Shown here: piece after piece, positions 13,173-26,000 of the stretch | Numbering within the stretch: position 1 is the stretch's first letter | Layout: every line of letters begins with the position of its first letter | Source: Ciona savignyi | Lineage: Eukaryota > Chordata > Ascidiacea > Phlebobranchia > Cionidae | Assembly: GCA_000149265.1 (NCBI GenBank) | Contig: CH000082.1 | Span: 8,182 to 72,181, forward strand | Direction of reading: 5' to 3' | Length of the DNA: 64,000 bases | Notes under the pieces: model-generated | The model's database searches: none | The model's input: the letters and a program-made list of their open reading frames with translations, nothing else | Told to the model about the DNA's origin: nothing | Position numbers and translations under genes: made by a program

Positions 13173-13684
13173 CTGAAGAACGAAATAATAAGTGATAATG
13201 TACGGCGCGGTATTTTAGTCATACGGCTGTTGGATCATTTAAAAGAGAACAGAGTATAACAATAACACTCTACTAAGCGAATTTGCAATGAGCATTGTGG
13301 CAATGGCCCGATTCCGGTTTATATATATGTATTTAATTGAGAAAATAGCATTATCAGCATGATTGATAGATTTAATAAATATGGGAGTTTGCAAATAACA
13401 ATCGCTCATGCCCGGTACCCATGTGTGAGAAGTAGGGCGAGCTTGCGGTAACGGCAATCGACGAAGCATTGCATGGTAAACAAATCATTCAATTGTTCAA
13501 CTTTTTAAACGGGCAATGCTAAATGGTGTGTACGCGAAACCAGTAAAACACAAAAATGCATACTAATCTACAATAACCTCTGTTTTTAAAACTAAAGGAA
13601 CGCATACGTTTTTAATATTAGAATCCGGAGGATTTTGCAATATTTGCTATTTAATTGCAGCAATTTCTTATCGCCACATTTAGA

Positions 13685-13784
13685 NNNNNNNNNNNNNNNN
13701 NNNNNNNNNNNNNNNNNNNNNNNNNNNNNNNNNNNNNNNNNNNNNNNNNNNNNNNNNNNNNNNNNNNNNNNNNNNNNNNNNNNN
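13685..13784. other. assembly gap (100 N)
   Basis: A run of exactly 100 N, which is the usual length for a gap of unknown size. The 5' end of SLC17-A could lie in or beyond it. Confidence 0.99.
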
Positions 13785-14675
13785 GTTTACTTCTTTTGAC
13801 GTAATCTAACTTTACAAATTCATAACCGAGCCCACTGGAAATGGGATTATTTGTGTGGTTTAGGGGACTAGGTTTCGATGATCGTTATTAAGATTGTTAA
13901 TAATATTCAAATCTGTATATGTATCCGTTGCTTTTATATTTTGACCACACGATCGTATATGCGGAAAGGAATGTTACAAAGCATATATTCCTATGCTAAA
14001 CAGTCAATAACATCTGAATCAGTTTGTGGGTTGCCCATAATAACTACCTATTCCTGACTCAGCTCTTAACGAAAATGAACGTTGAAACATTTTCTTGGTA
14101 AAAACCTGCCTTGGTAACAACTATAGCTTTAGTTTTCCCTAAATGAGTCAGTGGTTCTAACTCGGCCGCAAACGTAAGTTCTTACCTCTTTTAAAGTTTC
14201 ATTCATTTTAAAGAGATTTGGACCGCTTCGTAAGAACGTTTTCCTTGGGCCGATTTTTTATCCTTGATTTCTATTTGCTTCGTTTAGATGTGTTTTCACT
14301 TTCTTATTATCACTAATCAAGCAGTGCCTATAAAAATAATTAAACCGTTATCATGCACACGGCCAAATTAAACGGGGTACCACATTTCGTTTCTTCCTTC
14401 CTTCTAAAACCAGTTAAATATTCTGATACTCGGCATACATTAATATGCTTTTAAACCTCAAGTCAAAGCAGTAACAGGGTTCACGTATTCTATTTGCACT
14501 ATTTAACACATTGGTGTGATGGTTAAAAATGTCGACATCTCTCTATATTCTTGCTTCTATTTTTGTCCTAACCATTTCTGAAAGCTTACGTCCGTCGACA
14601 AAGCACTTACAAAAACATTGCAGAAAAACTGGAAACACAGAAGATCGACTAGACGGAAATTGCTATACAGCTGTC
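13785..14675. other. spacer, nothing recognised
   Basis: About 0.9 kb between the gap and the Harbinger-like element. No long reading frame, RNA gene or clear repeat was seen. Confidence 0.5.
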
Positions 14676-15089
14676 TAAAGGCCGATGCACACTTACGGCG
14701 ATGGCAAGCGATGAGAGCGATGCGAGCGATTACTTTGACGTCACGTCCTGTATCGCCGGGCTATCGCCCGCTATCGCCCGAGTAGAAACTTGTTCTAATC
14801 CATCGCTCGCATCGCTCTCATCGCCGAGGTTTGGCGGGAAATCTTAAAAAATTTCGCGCGTGCAAAAAATGAATCCAGAAGAAAACTTGGGACATTTCGG
14901 AATATACCAGCACGGAGAAGTTAGATTTCAGCAAAATTTTAATTAAATTGATACAAAACTACTCGGTTTTAGTTTGTTACAGAAATGGGGGCTAGTATAT
15001 GATGCTCCGTACAGCTCAGATTGAAGCGAAGAAACGAGAGAGAGGAAAAAGGCAATGACGTTTCGGGGTTTTACCTTTTATGATAAACC

Positions 15090-18045
15090 ACTACCAAACA
15101 GTATCGGTGTTCATATAAAACGCTATAAATCCGCTTGTAGTTGAGCTATTTACAAAATTTTTGCACCATTGGAAAGAAGAAGAAACCTGCTACACGACCA
15201 TTCACAAAGCAAACCTCCATACTCATCATGCTTTGTGTATTACCCTTCCAAATATGACCTAAAAGCGATCGTATAATAAACCATTTAAATGCACGAATAT
15301 AGTATTTATTTTTACATCGAATTAAGCAGGCATTATCCAGCTATGACATATCCAAAAACTAAGTCTTAATCTTCTAAATTTTTCGCAATACAGCTTTTTA
15401 CGCACACCCTCCTTTTGACGGTTTTCGAAAGAAATCGCCAACCCATTGTTTCGCGAACCTTATGTACTATCCCCCACGTGTATAAAACTACATAACTTGA
15501 CTTGTAGTGGGTCTACATACACAATCTTGGTAGCATTGGAAAGAAGAAGAATCCTGCTATACGACCATCTGCAAAGTAAACCTTTAAATTAATCATTCGC
15601 TTAGTAATACACCTCTCAATATGACCAAAATGCGATCGTGTAAGTAACTACTTAAATGCAGGAAAATATAATTAATTTTTATATTGAAATAAAGATAATT
15701 TATCCAGCTATAACATATCCAAAAACTAAGTTTTAATCTCCTTTATTTTTCGCAATAGAGCCGTTTACGCACACCCTCCTTTTGACGGTTTTCGAAAGAA
15801 ATCGCCAACTCATTGTTTCGCGAACCTTGTGTACTCTCCCCGGCAAGTATAAAACTACATAACTTGACTTGTAGTAGGTCTACATACACAATCTTGGCAT
15901 CATTGGAAAGAAGAAGAATCCTGCTATACGACCATCTGCAAAGTAAACCTTTAAATTAATCATTCGCTTAGTAATACACCTGCTCAATATGACCAAAATG
16001 CGATCGTGTAAGTAACTACTTAAATGCAGGAAAATATAATTAATTTTTATATTGAAATAAAGATAATTTATCCAGCTATAACATATCCAAAAACTAAGTT
16101 TTAATCTCCTTTATTTTTCGCAATAGAGCCGTTTACGCACACCCTCCTTTTGACGGTTTTCGAAAGAAATCGCCAACTCATTGTTTCGCGAACCTTGTGT
16201 ACTCTCCCCGGCAAGTATAAAACTACATAACTTGACTTGTAGTAGGTCTACAAACACAATCTTGGCATCCTTGGAAAGAAGAAGAGTCCTGCTATACGAC
16301 TATCTCCAACGTAAACCTTTAAATTAATCATTCGCTTAGTAATACACCTCTCAATATTACCAAAAAGCGATCGTGTAATTAATTACTTAAATAAAGGAAA
16401 ATATAATTAATTTTTATATTGAAATAGAGATAATTTATTCATTTATAACATATTCAAAATTTAAGTTTTAATCTCCTTTACTTTTCGCAATAGAGCCGTT
16501 TACGCACACCCTCCTTTTGACGGTTTTCGAAAGTAATCGCCAACCCACTGTTTCGCGAACCTTATGTACTATCCCCCACGTGTATAAAACTACATAACTT
16601 GATTTGTAGTGGGTCTACATACACAATCTTGGTATTATTGGAAAGAAGAAGAATCCTGCTATACGACCATCTACAAAGTAAACCTTTAAATTAATCATTT
16701 GCTTAGTAATACACCTCTCAATATGACCAAAATGCGATCGTGTAAGTAACTACTTAAATAAAGGAAAATATAATTAATTTTTATATTGAAATAGAGATAA
16801 TTTATCCAGCTATAACATATCCAAAAACTAAGTTTTAATCTCCTTTATTTTTCTAAATAGAGCCGTTTACGCACACCCTCCTTTTGACGGTTTTCGAAAG
16901 TAATCGCCAACCCATTGTTTCGCGAACCTTGTGTACTCTCCCCGCAGCGTGTATAAAACTACATAACTTGACTTGTAGTAGGTCTACAAACATAATCTTG
17001 GCATCATTGGAAAGAAGAAGAGTCCTGCTCTACGACTATCTACAAAGTAAACCTTTAAATTAATCATTCGCTTAGTAATACACCTCTCAATATGACCAAA
17101 ATGCGATCGTGTAAGTAACTACTTAAATGCAGGAAAATATAATTAATTTTTATATTGAAATAGAGATAATTTATCCAGCTATAACATATCCAAAAACTAA
17201 GTTTTAATCTCCTTTATTTTTCGCAATAGAGCCGTTTACGCACACCCTCCTTTTGACGGTTTTCGAAAGTAATCGCCAACCCATTGTTTCGCGAACCTTG
17301 TGTACTCTCCCCCGCGAGTATAAAACTACATAACTTGACTTGTAGTAGGTCTACAAACATAATCTTGGCATCATTGGAAAGAAGAAGAGTCCTGCTCTAC
17401 GACTATCTACAAAGTAAACCTTTAAATTAATCATTCGCTTAGTAATACATCTCCTAATATGACCAAAATGCGATCGTGTAAGTAACTACTTAAATGCAGG
17501 AAAATATAATTAATTTTTATATTGAAATAAAGATAATTTATTCATTTATAACATATTCAATATTTAAGTCTTAATCTTCTTTACTTTTCGCAATAGAGCC
17601 GTTTACGCACACCCTCCTTTTGACGGTTTTCAAAAGTAATCGCCAACCCATTGTTTCGCGAACCTTGTGTACTCTCCCCCGCGAGTATATACAACAACAT
17701 AACTTGACTTCTAGTAGGTCTACATACACAATCTTGGCATCATTAGAAAGAAGAAGAATCCTGCTATACGACCATCTACAAAATAAATAGTTTAAATAAT
17801 CATACGCTGAGTAGTATCCCTTCGAATATGACCAAAATGCGATCGTGTAGGTAACTACTTAAATAAAGGAAAACATAATTATTTTTTATAATAAATTAAA
17901 GATAATTTATCCAGCTAAAACATATCCAAAAACTAAGTCTTAATCTCCTTTATTTTTCGCAAAAGAGCTGTTTACGCACACCCCCCTTTTGACGGTTTTC
18001 GAAAGTAATCGCCAACCCATTGTTTCGCGAACCTTATGTACTAGG
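15090..18045. repeat. 367 bp tandem repeat, about eight units
   Basis: The anchor CGCACACCC recurs at 15401, 15768, 16136, 16503, 16870, 17239, 17606 and 17975, giving spacings of 367-369 bp. Every unit carries GACGGTTTTC followed by GTTTCGCGAACCT, a TATAAAAC- or TATACAAC-like stretch, a GAAAGAAGAAGA stretch and a GCGATCGTGTA motif. Units 2 and 3 are nearly identical, while the first and last are most diverged. The array ends abruptly near 18045 after GCGAACCTTATGTACTA. Confidence 0.92.
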
Positions 18046-18848
18046 GGTAAACTGAAAAATGATAAACTGAAACCTAATATTTGGATCAAAATCGCTGAAA
18101 TGGATTAGACTGGTAGGTCACAGTTAAATAATACAGTAGGTTTTATGTGCTTAGGCTAGATTGCCTTGTTGTTAATTTTAATTTATGTTTCCATTAGTGC
18201 ATAACTGCAAAAATAAGATAGGAATCCCTCCGAACTTGCTACCGGAAAGATAAATGTGCCACCAACACTGAAAAGTCGCTCTGCTGCATGCAATCCAAAG
18301 AAATGTGAGTTTATTATTAAATTTTGTCATTCCTGTTGGATCATCTTTGTCCAAAAAAGTAAGCTAAGACATTTTCAACAGCAACAAGTGTTCTACATTC
18401 ATATAAAGATAGCACAAAATTTAGCAAGGTACCGGTATCGGAAAATATTTATTAACGGTATCGGTAAATATTTCTGCAACAGATTCTAAATGCTGACTCT
18501 AGGCTACTAATGCTAGAAGAATTGTGCTGTATATAACAATACAGTTTCTTTAAATTAACTTGACTTTTTAATATTTGTGGACAGTAGAGATATACCAGCT
18601 TTGTCTAAAATACAAGTTTTGGGTTCAGGATGTCGGAATATGTGTCTAAGTTTAAGGTGTCATAAGAGTATTGTGTCGGTTTTGGTAATACTGCCTACCG
18701 GTACTCAGGTTTTATATGACCTGTAGACCTATTTATTTGAATATTAACTTATGAAAATCCCTGTGTTTTGTAGAACATCATTTAGTTTTTTATTAGAATC
18801 TTGGTATTAGCACTGCTCTAATTCTTGGTAAAAATTTTAGAATCATGT

Positions 18849-19031
18849 GACAATGATAACATGACAGTGTTTATAGATGATGAACCAATTGTACCTAAGG
18901 TTCCTGTGCAAAAAAAGAAGATTGCAGGATCCAATCAGCACACTACTTCACAAAAAGTGGGGTTCGATTTTATTAAAGATGCCATAACTTCAAATGGACA
19001 GCTATTATCACATTTAATGGAAAAAAGCTGA
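18849..19031 (+). pseudogene. exon-like fragment inside Harbinger-like element
   Basis: After an acceptor-like TTTTAG at 18848 an open frame runs to TGA at 19029-19031 (motifs DEPIVPKVPVQKKK and FDFIKDAITSNGQLL). A second piece at about 18238-18304 (TGKINVPPTLKSRSAACN) ends at a GTGAGT donor. They could be parts of the Myb/SANT-type accessory protein that Harbinger elements carry, but no diagnostic residues are visible, so this is only a suggestion. Confidence 0.35.
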
Positions 19032-20284
19032 AGACAAGACAACTATTTACTAATCTGTGATTTTGTTGCCTCAAAGTTGAGCTTAATAGCCAACACAACA
19101 TAGTATGATAAAATTGCTAAGAATAGTAACTAAATTGATACATGCATAGTAATACCTTTTAGGTCCAAAAAAGTTGTCCAGATTAAGGTAATCTCCACAA
19201 CTACAAAAATAAATCATCAGTTTCTTTTATTACAATCAAATCGACTGTGTATTCGCAGAAATATTGATTTTAAAAGTTTGTTAAATGCTGTGCATACATA
19301 GTGGAATACTGCTGTACTTTCTTTTAACACACCGGAATTTGGTTTATTTCTCAACTATTTTGTTTAGGTGTTATGCTAGTAGTGTACCGGGTACAACAAA
19401 AGAGGTTGATTCCCGCAGTGCTGACAAAAAAATTTGCTAAACTTTAATTATCAGTATCGTCGCAATTCTACATCCTATTTGCTCCAAATAAAATTCAATT
19501 GTAATACTTTAGCGTAATAACTTTGTGCATTTTGTGTATATATAACATATGTTTATTATGCATTCTGTTCTTCAGTATTTAATGGGCAATATTGTCTTTG
19601 GTGGGCAATATTGTCTTTCAGCAGCAGGGCATCTTTTTAAGAAGTTGTAGAAACACCATGGAGCTTTCACATATTGTTCGACCTTTTATGGCATAGCAAC
19701 AATTGGTCTTTGCATTTTACATTCTAGTATCTTCCTTTTCTATATGGGGACCAATTATCAAAAGTTGTTGGAAAGTTGACTTGGTTATTATAAAGTTCTT
19801 ATTCCATCAATAAAGTGTAGCTTCTGTGTCAGGTTAAATTCTCCTCATATTGGATAGGTTTTGAAATATGGACCTAATCCAATGCTTCCTGATTCTAAAG
19901 ACAAGTTAAACATTTGTTAGCTTTTAAATACATAAAGATTAAGTTCTGTAGAAATAATTAGATTAACCTATATTAAAATCACTTATCATTTACCAAATAA
20001 AGGTATCAGTATAACTGGTTTCTTTGTGCTAAAGGCATGATAACAAATCATCTTCATCCGGTTCATCTACGTTAAAGTCTAGGTATAAAATTTGCTAAAA
20101 TACTACAAGGCTAACAATACATGCGCACGTTACCCGCCAAAACTGACAGGGTACCAGAAAAAGTATAGCGATGAAAGCGATTCATCGCTCCAAGTGTGAA
20201 TGCCCTGAGCGATGATTTGTCGCCCACCATCGCTTTCACTTTATCGCCGTCGCCCGCATCGCTCTAAGTGTGCATCGGCCTTAA

Positions 20285-21660
20285 CTGCAATTTCCTCTGT
20301 TATAAAAAAAACAACAATCATTAAAACGTATATTCTGTTTACTGGCGCGATTAGATTTATATATTCTGGGATTTCTTTCCAATTTTACGGTTTAGTGGAG
20401 CTGCAAAGACATCGTGCGATTAATCTATGTGTATTTTCCGGTGGTTTCCTTTCTACTTTGCGTTTCGGTGAAAAAAGTACGCGGTTTGCGCATGATCCTT
20501 GTGATTTATTGTTTTGTTTACTTTTAAAAGTGCTGCAGTAACCAGATTCTCCACTATTTGGTATTACCTCCAAAATACAAGTTGAACTAATTTTTATTCC
20601 TCGGTGTAATATGGGAATTCAGTGAAAATATTTTGAACATAACTAACTATACATTGGCATATTTGGTATAATAATAACATAGTGGTTCATAGTCCACATA
20701 CTTCTATTAAATATAAGGAAACCGGATATCAATAAATTTACGCCAGCTGTCAGTTTAAACCAATTGTTTTATTATCCGGTGGCAATTTCCATGTTCAGAT
20801 GTCAGTTATTATCACCTGCTGAAGATATAACACTACAGTTTTTCATGGGAAAGCTTTGGTCTATACAAGAAACTTTTTCATGGCCGCATTCTAAGTGACA
20901 ACCCTTATCATGTGTTAACGTAGAGCAAGTTTTAACGCGAAGTTAATGCTGCCGGAGACTCTTCCGGTTGGTTAATACTTGGTTAACACATCCCGATTAG
21001 TTATGCCATCGCTAGACAAAACTAAATGTTGCAAACAACAACGTTGTTAACCGTTGATCCCAAACATTTCTTTCCTCTTTTTTTCTTTTGACACTTTCGT
21101 TGACTTTTTTTTCTCATTTTCTCTTGACACTGACTGTCCATTTAAAGATCAATAAATGTTGGATAATTTACTCAGAAATGTTTTACATTTGGAAATATTT
21201 ACATTACTATAACTAAAGAAAAAGACGGCGGTAGCTGCCAAACAGTGACTTGGGCCGAATTAATGTAAACAGAGAAACATAATTAGTCTCCCGGGTTTTT
21301 CCGCAATGCGAATTACATATTTGACAAAACCTAACGACACTGACACACAAAAAGTCTGCTTTAAAAGAACATGATATATAGCCTACATGTGGCGTTCAGA
21401 TACTTGCAAACAAATAAAGTATTTTCGATAACAATTAAACGATTTAATACTAGTATGGTCGTGTGTAGTTATTGCAACTGATAAATATAAAGAACTATAT
21501 ACAAAAAGGGTCTTAGCAACTGTAAACAAACATTTCAACACAAAAATGTTTAAAGTTAAAAGCTCTTGTCAAGGGCTGTAGTAAAATGAAGCTAAATTCC
21601 AAAGCAGTCTGATTTAGTTTTTCATGGCTTCGGGGAATTCCCCTGGTCTTAGTAAATAAA
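20285..21660. other. spacer, nothing recognised
   Basis: No supported gene. Open frames here (for example 20385-20573) lack splice context or family resemblance. Confidence 0.45.
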
Positions 21661-22275
21661 CTTTTGTTTTTACATATCTGGTTCATGTTATCTAACAATT
21701 ATTGAATTTGTAATTCGATTTAACAAAACCTTGTTGGAAATGTCGTGGCGATATGGCTTACCTGTCATAATCTTGATTTAGGAACAAATCCTTTTGAGGT
21801 AGCCTATTTTATTTTATTTTTTCTCATTGGTACAACGGCGGCTACCGAACTAACATTCACCAAATCTGATCAAAATTGGGGCAGCTGTTCTAACGCTATG
21901 CTCAAAAGAAGCATTAAAAAAAACATTTTGGTTTTTAACGTTCCATGGGAATTCCCCTGGATTTATAACCCAACATTTTGGTTTCAGCATATCTAGACCA
22001 TGTTGTCCAACAAAGAACATATTTTCATTGCGATTCTATTAGTCCTTTTTGTAGATGTCGAGGCGACATGGCATGTCTGTCACAATCCTGATTTGAGAAC
22101 AAAATCCTATCTTTATTTTTTATTACTTCCAAGTGTTAAATCAGTGGCTAATGCACTTACATTCCACCAAATCTGATTAAAATTGGAGCAGCCGTTCAAG
22201 CGCAATGCACAAAAAAGCTAAGATTTATAACCCAAAATTTTGGTTTTTGCATATCTAGATCATATCGTCTAACAG
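21660..22275. repeat. tandem duplication, about 310 bp unit
   Basis: Two diverged copies in the same orientation share CATATCT(G/A)G, GTCG(T/A)GGCGA, CACCAAATCTGAT and ATTTTGGTTT blocks. CACCAAATCTGAT occurs near 21858 and near 22166. It precedes a fragment of a dispersed repeat also seen at 12860-12930. Confidence 0.6.
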
Positions 22276-22364
22276 TCAAACCTTTGACAAAAAAAACGGA
22301 CAAAAACAATGTGTCCCATTTTTTCCAAATGCGACCCATAATAATTTATACAACAAATTTGTGG

Positions 22365-22480
22365 ACAAATGGTTAATGCGACCGATCCATATACGATAAA
22401 CTAAAAATTTCTGTGGAAAAACGTGACGAGCCCTACATATTCTAAACTAAGCTGGACAAACAAAATTTAAAGTCAACTCA
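22365..22480 (+). repeat. tRNA-derived SINE, family 2, diverged
   Basis: Diverged match to the family whose head reads GGCCGAATGGTTAACGCGAC, like the box A of a tRNA-Ser/Leu, followed by a GACGAGCCC block. Confidence 0.5.
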
Positions 22481-23000
22481 CACGATTAGAGCGTCCGCCG
22501 TCGGCCAACAGCTAAATGGTTAAGGAATCGAAACCAACCACTGGCAGACTACAAACTCTTGATAATTAGAAATGCGTTTTTTAATTTTTGTTAGGTTACA
22601 ATAAGTATGTTTAATCGTCAAGTACTAACATACATTGTGTAAAAAATATAGCAATTTATATGACTGTTGGCTTCGTATTTACTAGCTTACTAAAAATATT
22701 ACCAAAATTTTGTAATATATTTAATCCTTAAACAATAAAAAATAAAAGTGCCAGATTAAACGGTTACTCTGCAGTAGTCGTTGTTTTGTAATTTGTGTTA
22801 AAAAGTTATCAAATTGACAAGTAGTTCATGTCGAAATTAAAATTGCGAAATGTTGCTTAACGTAAGTTGGCTAGCTTTGCCCTGATGTATTTTCCATAAC
22901 AAAAAAAGCATACTTACAAGATGTTTTTTGAAAATTATATATTTGTGATTATAGTATAATTCGCATTTACAGATCAAAGCACTACGACTAAGCGATCCGT

Positions 23001-26000
23001 TTACCCGTGCAGACGGGCATAGTTTTGCATATTTCGCTTGATACCGGAGTATATATCATTCGTGGCCACCGAACGTGAGCCGTAGTAGTCCACGAAATTG
23101 CCTTTTGGGTTCATAAGGTACATCACGATAGTGTGGTCCACCTGCAAGAATGGTCGGTTAAGTAATTGGTCAGCTGAAAGGTTGTGGGTACGAAATCAGC
23201 CGCTTTTTGGTCGGTTGTGTCCATAGTTTCTAAAACTGTACGGTCGTGTGGACGTATGGTAAATGCGACCAATACGAACCGAATTATTTTCAAAAAACGG
23301 TCTTAGCAACGAGCACATTATATGTCCACAGCCGAGCCGGTAAAACAAAGAAAACGAATCGAAAGAAACTGTAAGCCCAGTAAATGTCTGATTTTCTACA
23401 ATTTTTAATTAAACCTTGTTTTTGAGTCATAAGCATTTTGTGGTCAGTGAATCAAGATGTTGTTAAAGAAAATAAACAAATTGTGCTGGTATGCTACACT
23501 TACTATATAATCATTGTCTTCATCCTTAGGACCGGCACTGTAGTAGACTCTGAAAGCCTTGGACGCCTGTTTGATGTCCTCGGGTGTTCCGGTCAATCCA
23601 ACCATCTTTGGGTGAAACTCGGAAACATATTCTTTGATCGCCGCTGGCGTATCTCGCTCGGGGTCCACGGAGAGGAACAATGGGAGAAGATCAGGAATGC
23701 TCTTGTCATTGTCTACAATATTTCTCATTAACTGAAAGCTGACGTTTATAGTCATCGATAAGGTAAATCGAGAATTTTTGTATCGTGTTGTATAATTTTA
23801 TTCAAAACCAAATCAAATAATGATCATTTTTGTTTAACACTTAAACCATTGGGTTGAGGCAACATCTGCCTTGCCAAAAGACACAACGGCTGGTTTCAAT
23901 CTTAACACCTTTTAGCTTTGACTATTGTATATAATTTAAGATTTAACAGCGGTTATTTAACAATTGTGATTGTTTGTAAATCTAGATTAACTCTTTCACT
24001 CCTGGCCAAATGCATTAATTTAAACATGCTGTACCGCAGTGTTTTTTACAATTTTTGGTCATTTTCAAATAAGCACAGTTTTTCTCAAATTTATGCTATG
24101 ATTTAATATTTAGTATGGTTGGAAAGATAATTTATCCCTCTTTTAAACAAACCGCACACCTAGAATCTACCTCCAATAAAGAATATATTATGTAAACTTT
24201 AGTGAACACCACTTTTTATGTAAAGAAAATTCTGCTCGACTTTGAAAATTTTGAGGTGCACTGACAAACGAAATACTCACTAATTATTGGTATGCCCAAA
24301 TGATATGAAAATTGGAATGTAGATTGTCTAATAGTTTTTGTACTCAGGAAAATTTGAACTGTATTTGTATCTTCAGTAGTTTTTTTTACTATTCCTAATT
24401 GAAATTTTCCCTTTTATTCTAACTATATTATGAAAAATTGAACCAAAACGCATTGAAGTTTTTAGTTTTGTAAAACTAAAATAGTAAAAAGTATAAATAA
24501 GAACAGTGAAGGAAGTGTAAAAAGGGCATACAAAAGCAAACAAACACAAATACTATATCCAATATTCTTCAAAGCAGGGCACACTGAACTAGCTAGTCTC
24601 GCCGCCTTTTTCTTTATCGTGCGCTCAGCAGGCCCAGCTGGATTCATGCTTTGGTGAACACGAAGCATAAACGCCTGCTGCGAAAACGTCACCAACGCTC
24701 TCCTTATTTTCTCAACGGCACGAAATTCACAGAGAATGTAAAGAAAGACTTGCTTGACAAAAAGAGCTTCTCCGCAAGTTAACGCGACTCCTATTGGCTG
24801 AGTTAGTCACTTGTAAATTCGTGTAAAATCGATAGAAATAAGAGGCGAAGCCTTGAAAAAGAAAGGCTATCACTCCTCGCATTTTTAATATTTCTCCACG
24901 AAAATTACAGAGAATAAAATATAGGGTTTCCTTGATCGAATGAGCCATAGCTGAGGTCTCTACCATTACGCATTGCGGAGAAATCGTTTTTTAGATTTGC
25001 ATCCATTTATGTACAGGCGGGATACCATGTTTTCCCACCATAGGATAGAATAAGTTCTCACCAACAAGATCAATAATATCCGCCATCTTTTCCAACTCTT
25101 CTGGGCAGATATCAGGACAGTGGGTGAAGCCAAAGTACAAAAGAAGCCATTTGCCGAGGAAGTCTTTTTTACTGACTGCTTTTCCTGAAATATTTTTGAA
25201 ATGTATGCAAAGGCCTAATATAAAGGGTAATATGGATGCAAATTAAATTCTTGCCCCCCAAATCGCACCCCTGCACTCTTAATGTTAAATGAAAATTGGC
25301 TGAACATATCAACTTTTAAAACTAAATAAAAAACCTTCTGACATGCTTATTTTACCATTCACAGTGGCGCACTTTTGCACTCCTAAGCAAACCATCCATT
25401 TTATGCCAATGATTTAAAGGGGAACTGAAGTCAATTTTAAGAATATCTTAATAAATGGAAAAAAATACGCTGATTTCAAAAATCAAATCAGTTTCTTCCA
25501 ATATTTTTTGGTTAAAGAGTTATGAGCAAATATGTATTTCATTTTATGTTAGGGGATTTCCCGTATTACGTCACTGACGTTGTTGAGATTTCGTGCCTAT
25601 ATGCATTGTATACAATCATGTGTCAGTTTAGAGGTGAATTAGTAACATAAGCGCCTGCAGGAGCGTTGTATTTTCGTTTTTATTATGGAGACTTAGCATA
25701 ACACTTGTCATATAGCCTTACTGAACCAATGTACATGGTGACAGCTTACTTTAAGCGCGGTCATTAAGGCCTGCACGGTCCTGGACCTAAGCTGAATGCT
25801 GAGGTATACAGGTCTCGTATTTAAATGACTTTAGAATAATAAGTCTTAGCAATTTATATCATAAAGAATAAAAGTGAAAACAGAACAAGAAAACTATAAC
25901 AGAATGCATTAAACTGTAACTGCCAGCAATTTATAGAAATAAACCAGCCATTAGGCAAAGGCTAGACTATGCGGTGGGAAAAGCCTATTTCTTTCATGGT

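Larger units (their letters stand above)
14679..20281. mobile_element. Harbinger-like DNA transposon, 5.6 kb, probably non-autonomous
   Basis: The ends are perfect 17 bp inverted repeats, AGGCCGATGCACACTTA at 14679 and its complement ending at 20281, flanked by TAA on both sides (14676-14678 and 20282-20284). A 3 bp TWA target duplication and a TIR of this style are features of PIF/Harbinger elements. Subterminal regions are full of GCGATG/GAGCGATG short repeats on both ends. Inside are a 367 bp tandem array (about 15090-18045), a short reading frame after ATG 14869 (MNPEENLGHFGIYQHGEVRF, then stop near 14946), and exon-like pieces around 18238-18304 and 18849-19031. No DDE transposase was found, so it is likely mobilised in trans or is dead. 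Confidence 0.75.

Noticed and set aside
15090..18045. CRISPR array or centromeric satellite
   Set aside because: Units are 367 bp without short repeat-spacer structure, the genome is animal, and the array is enclosed by transposon ends.
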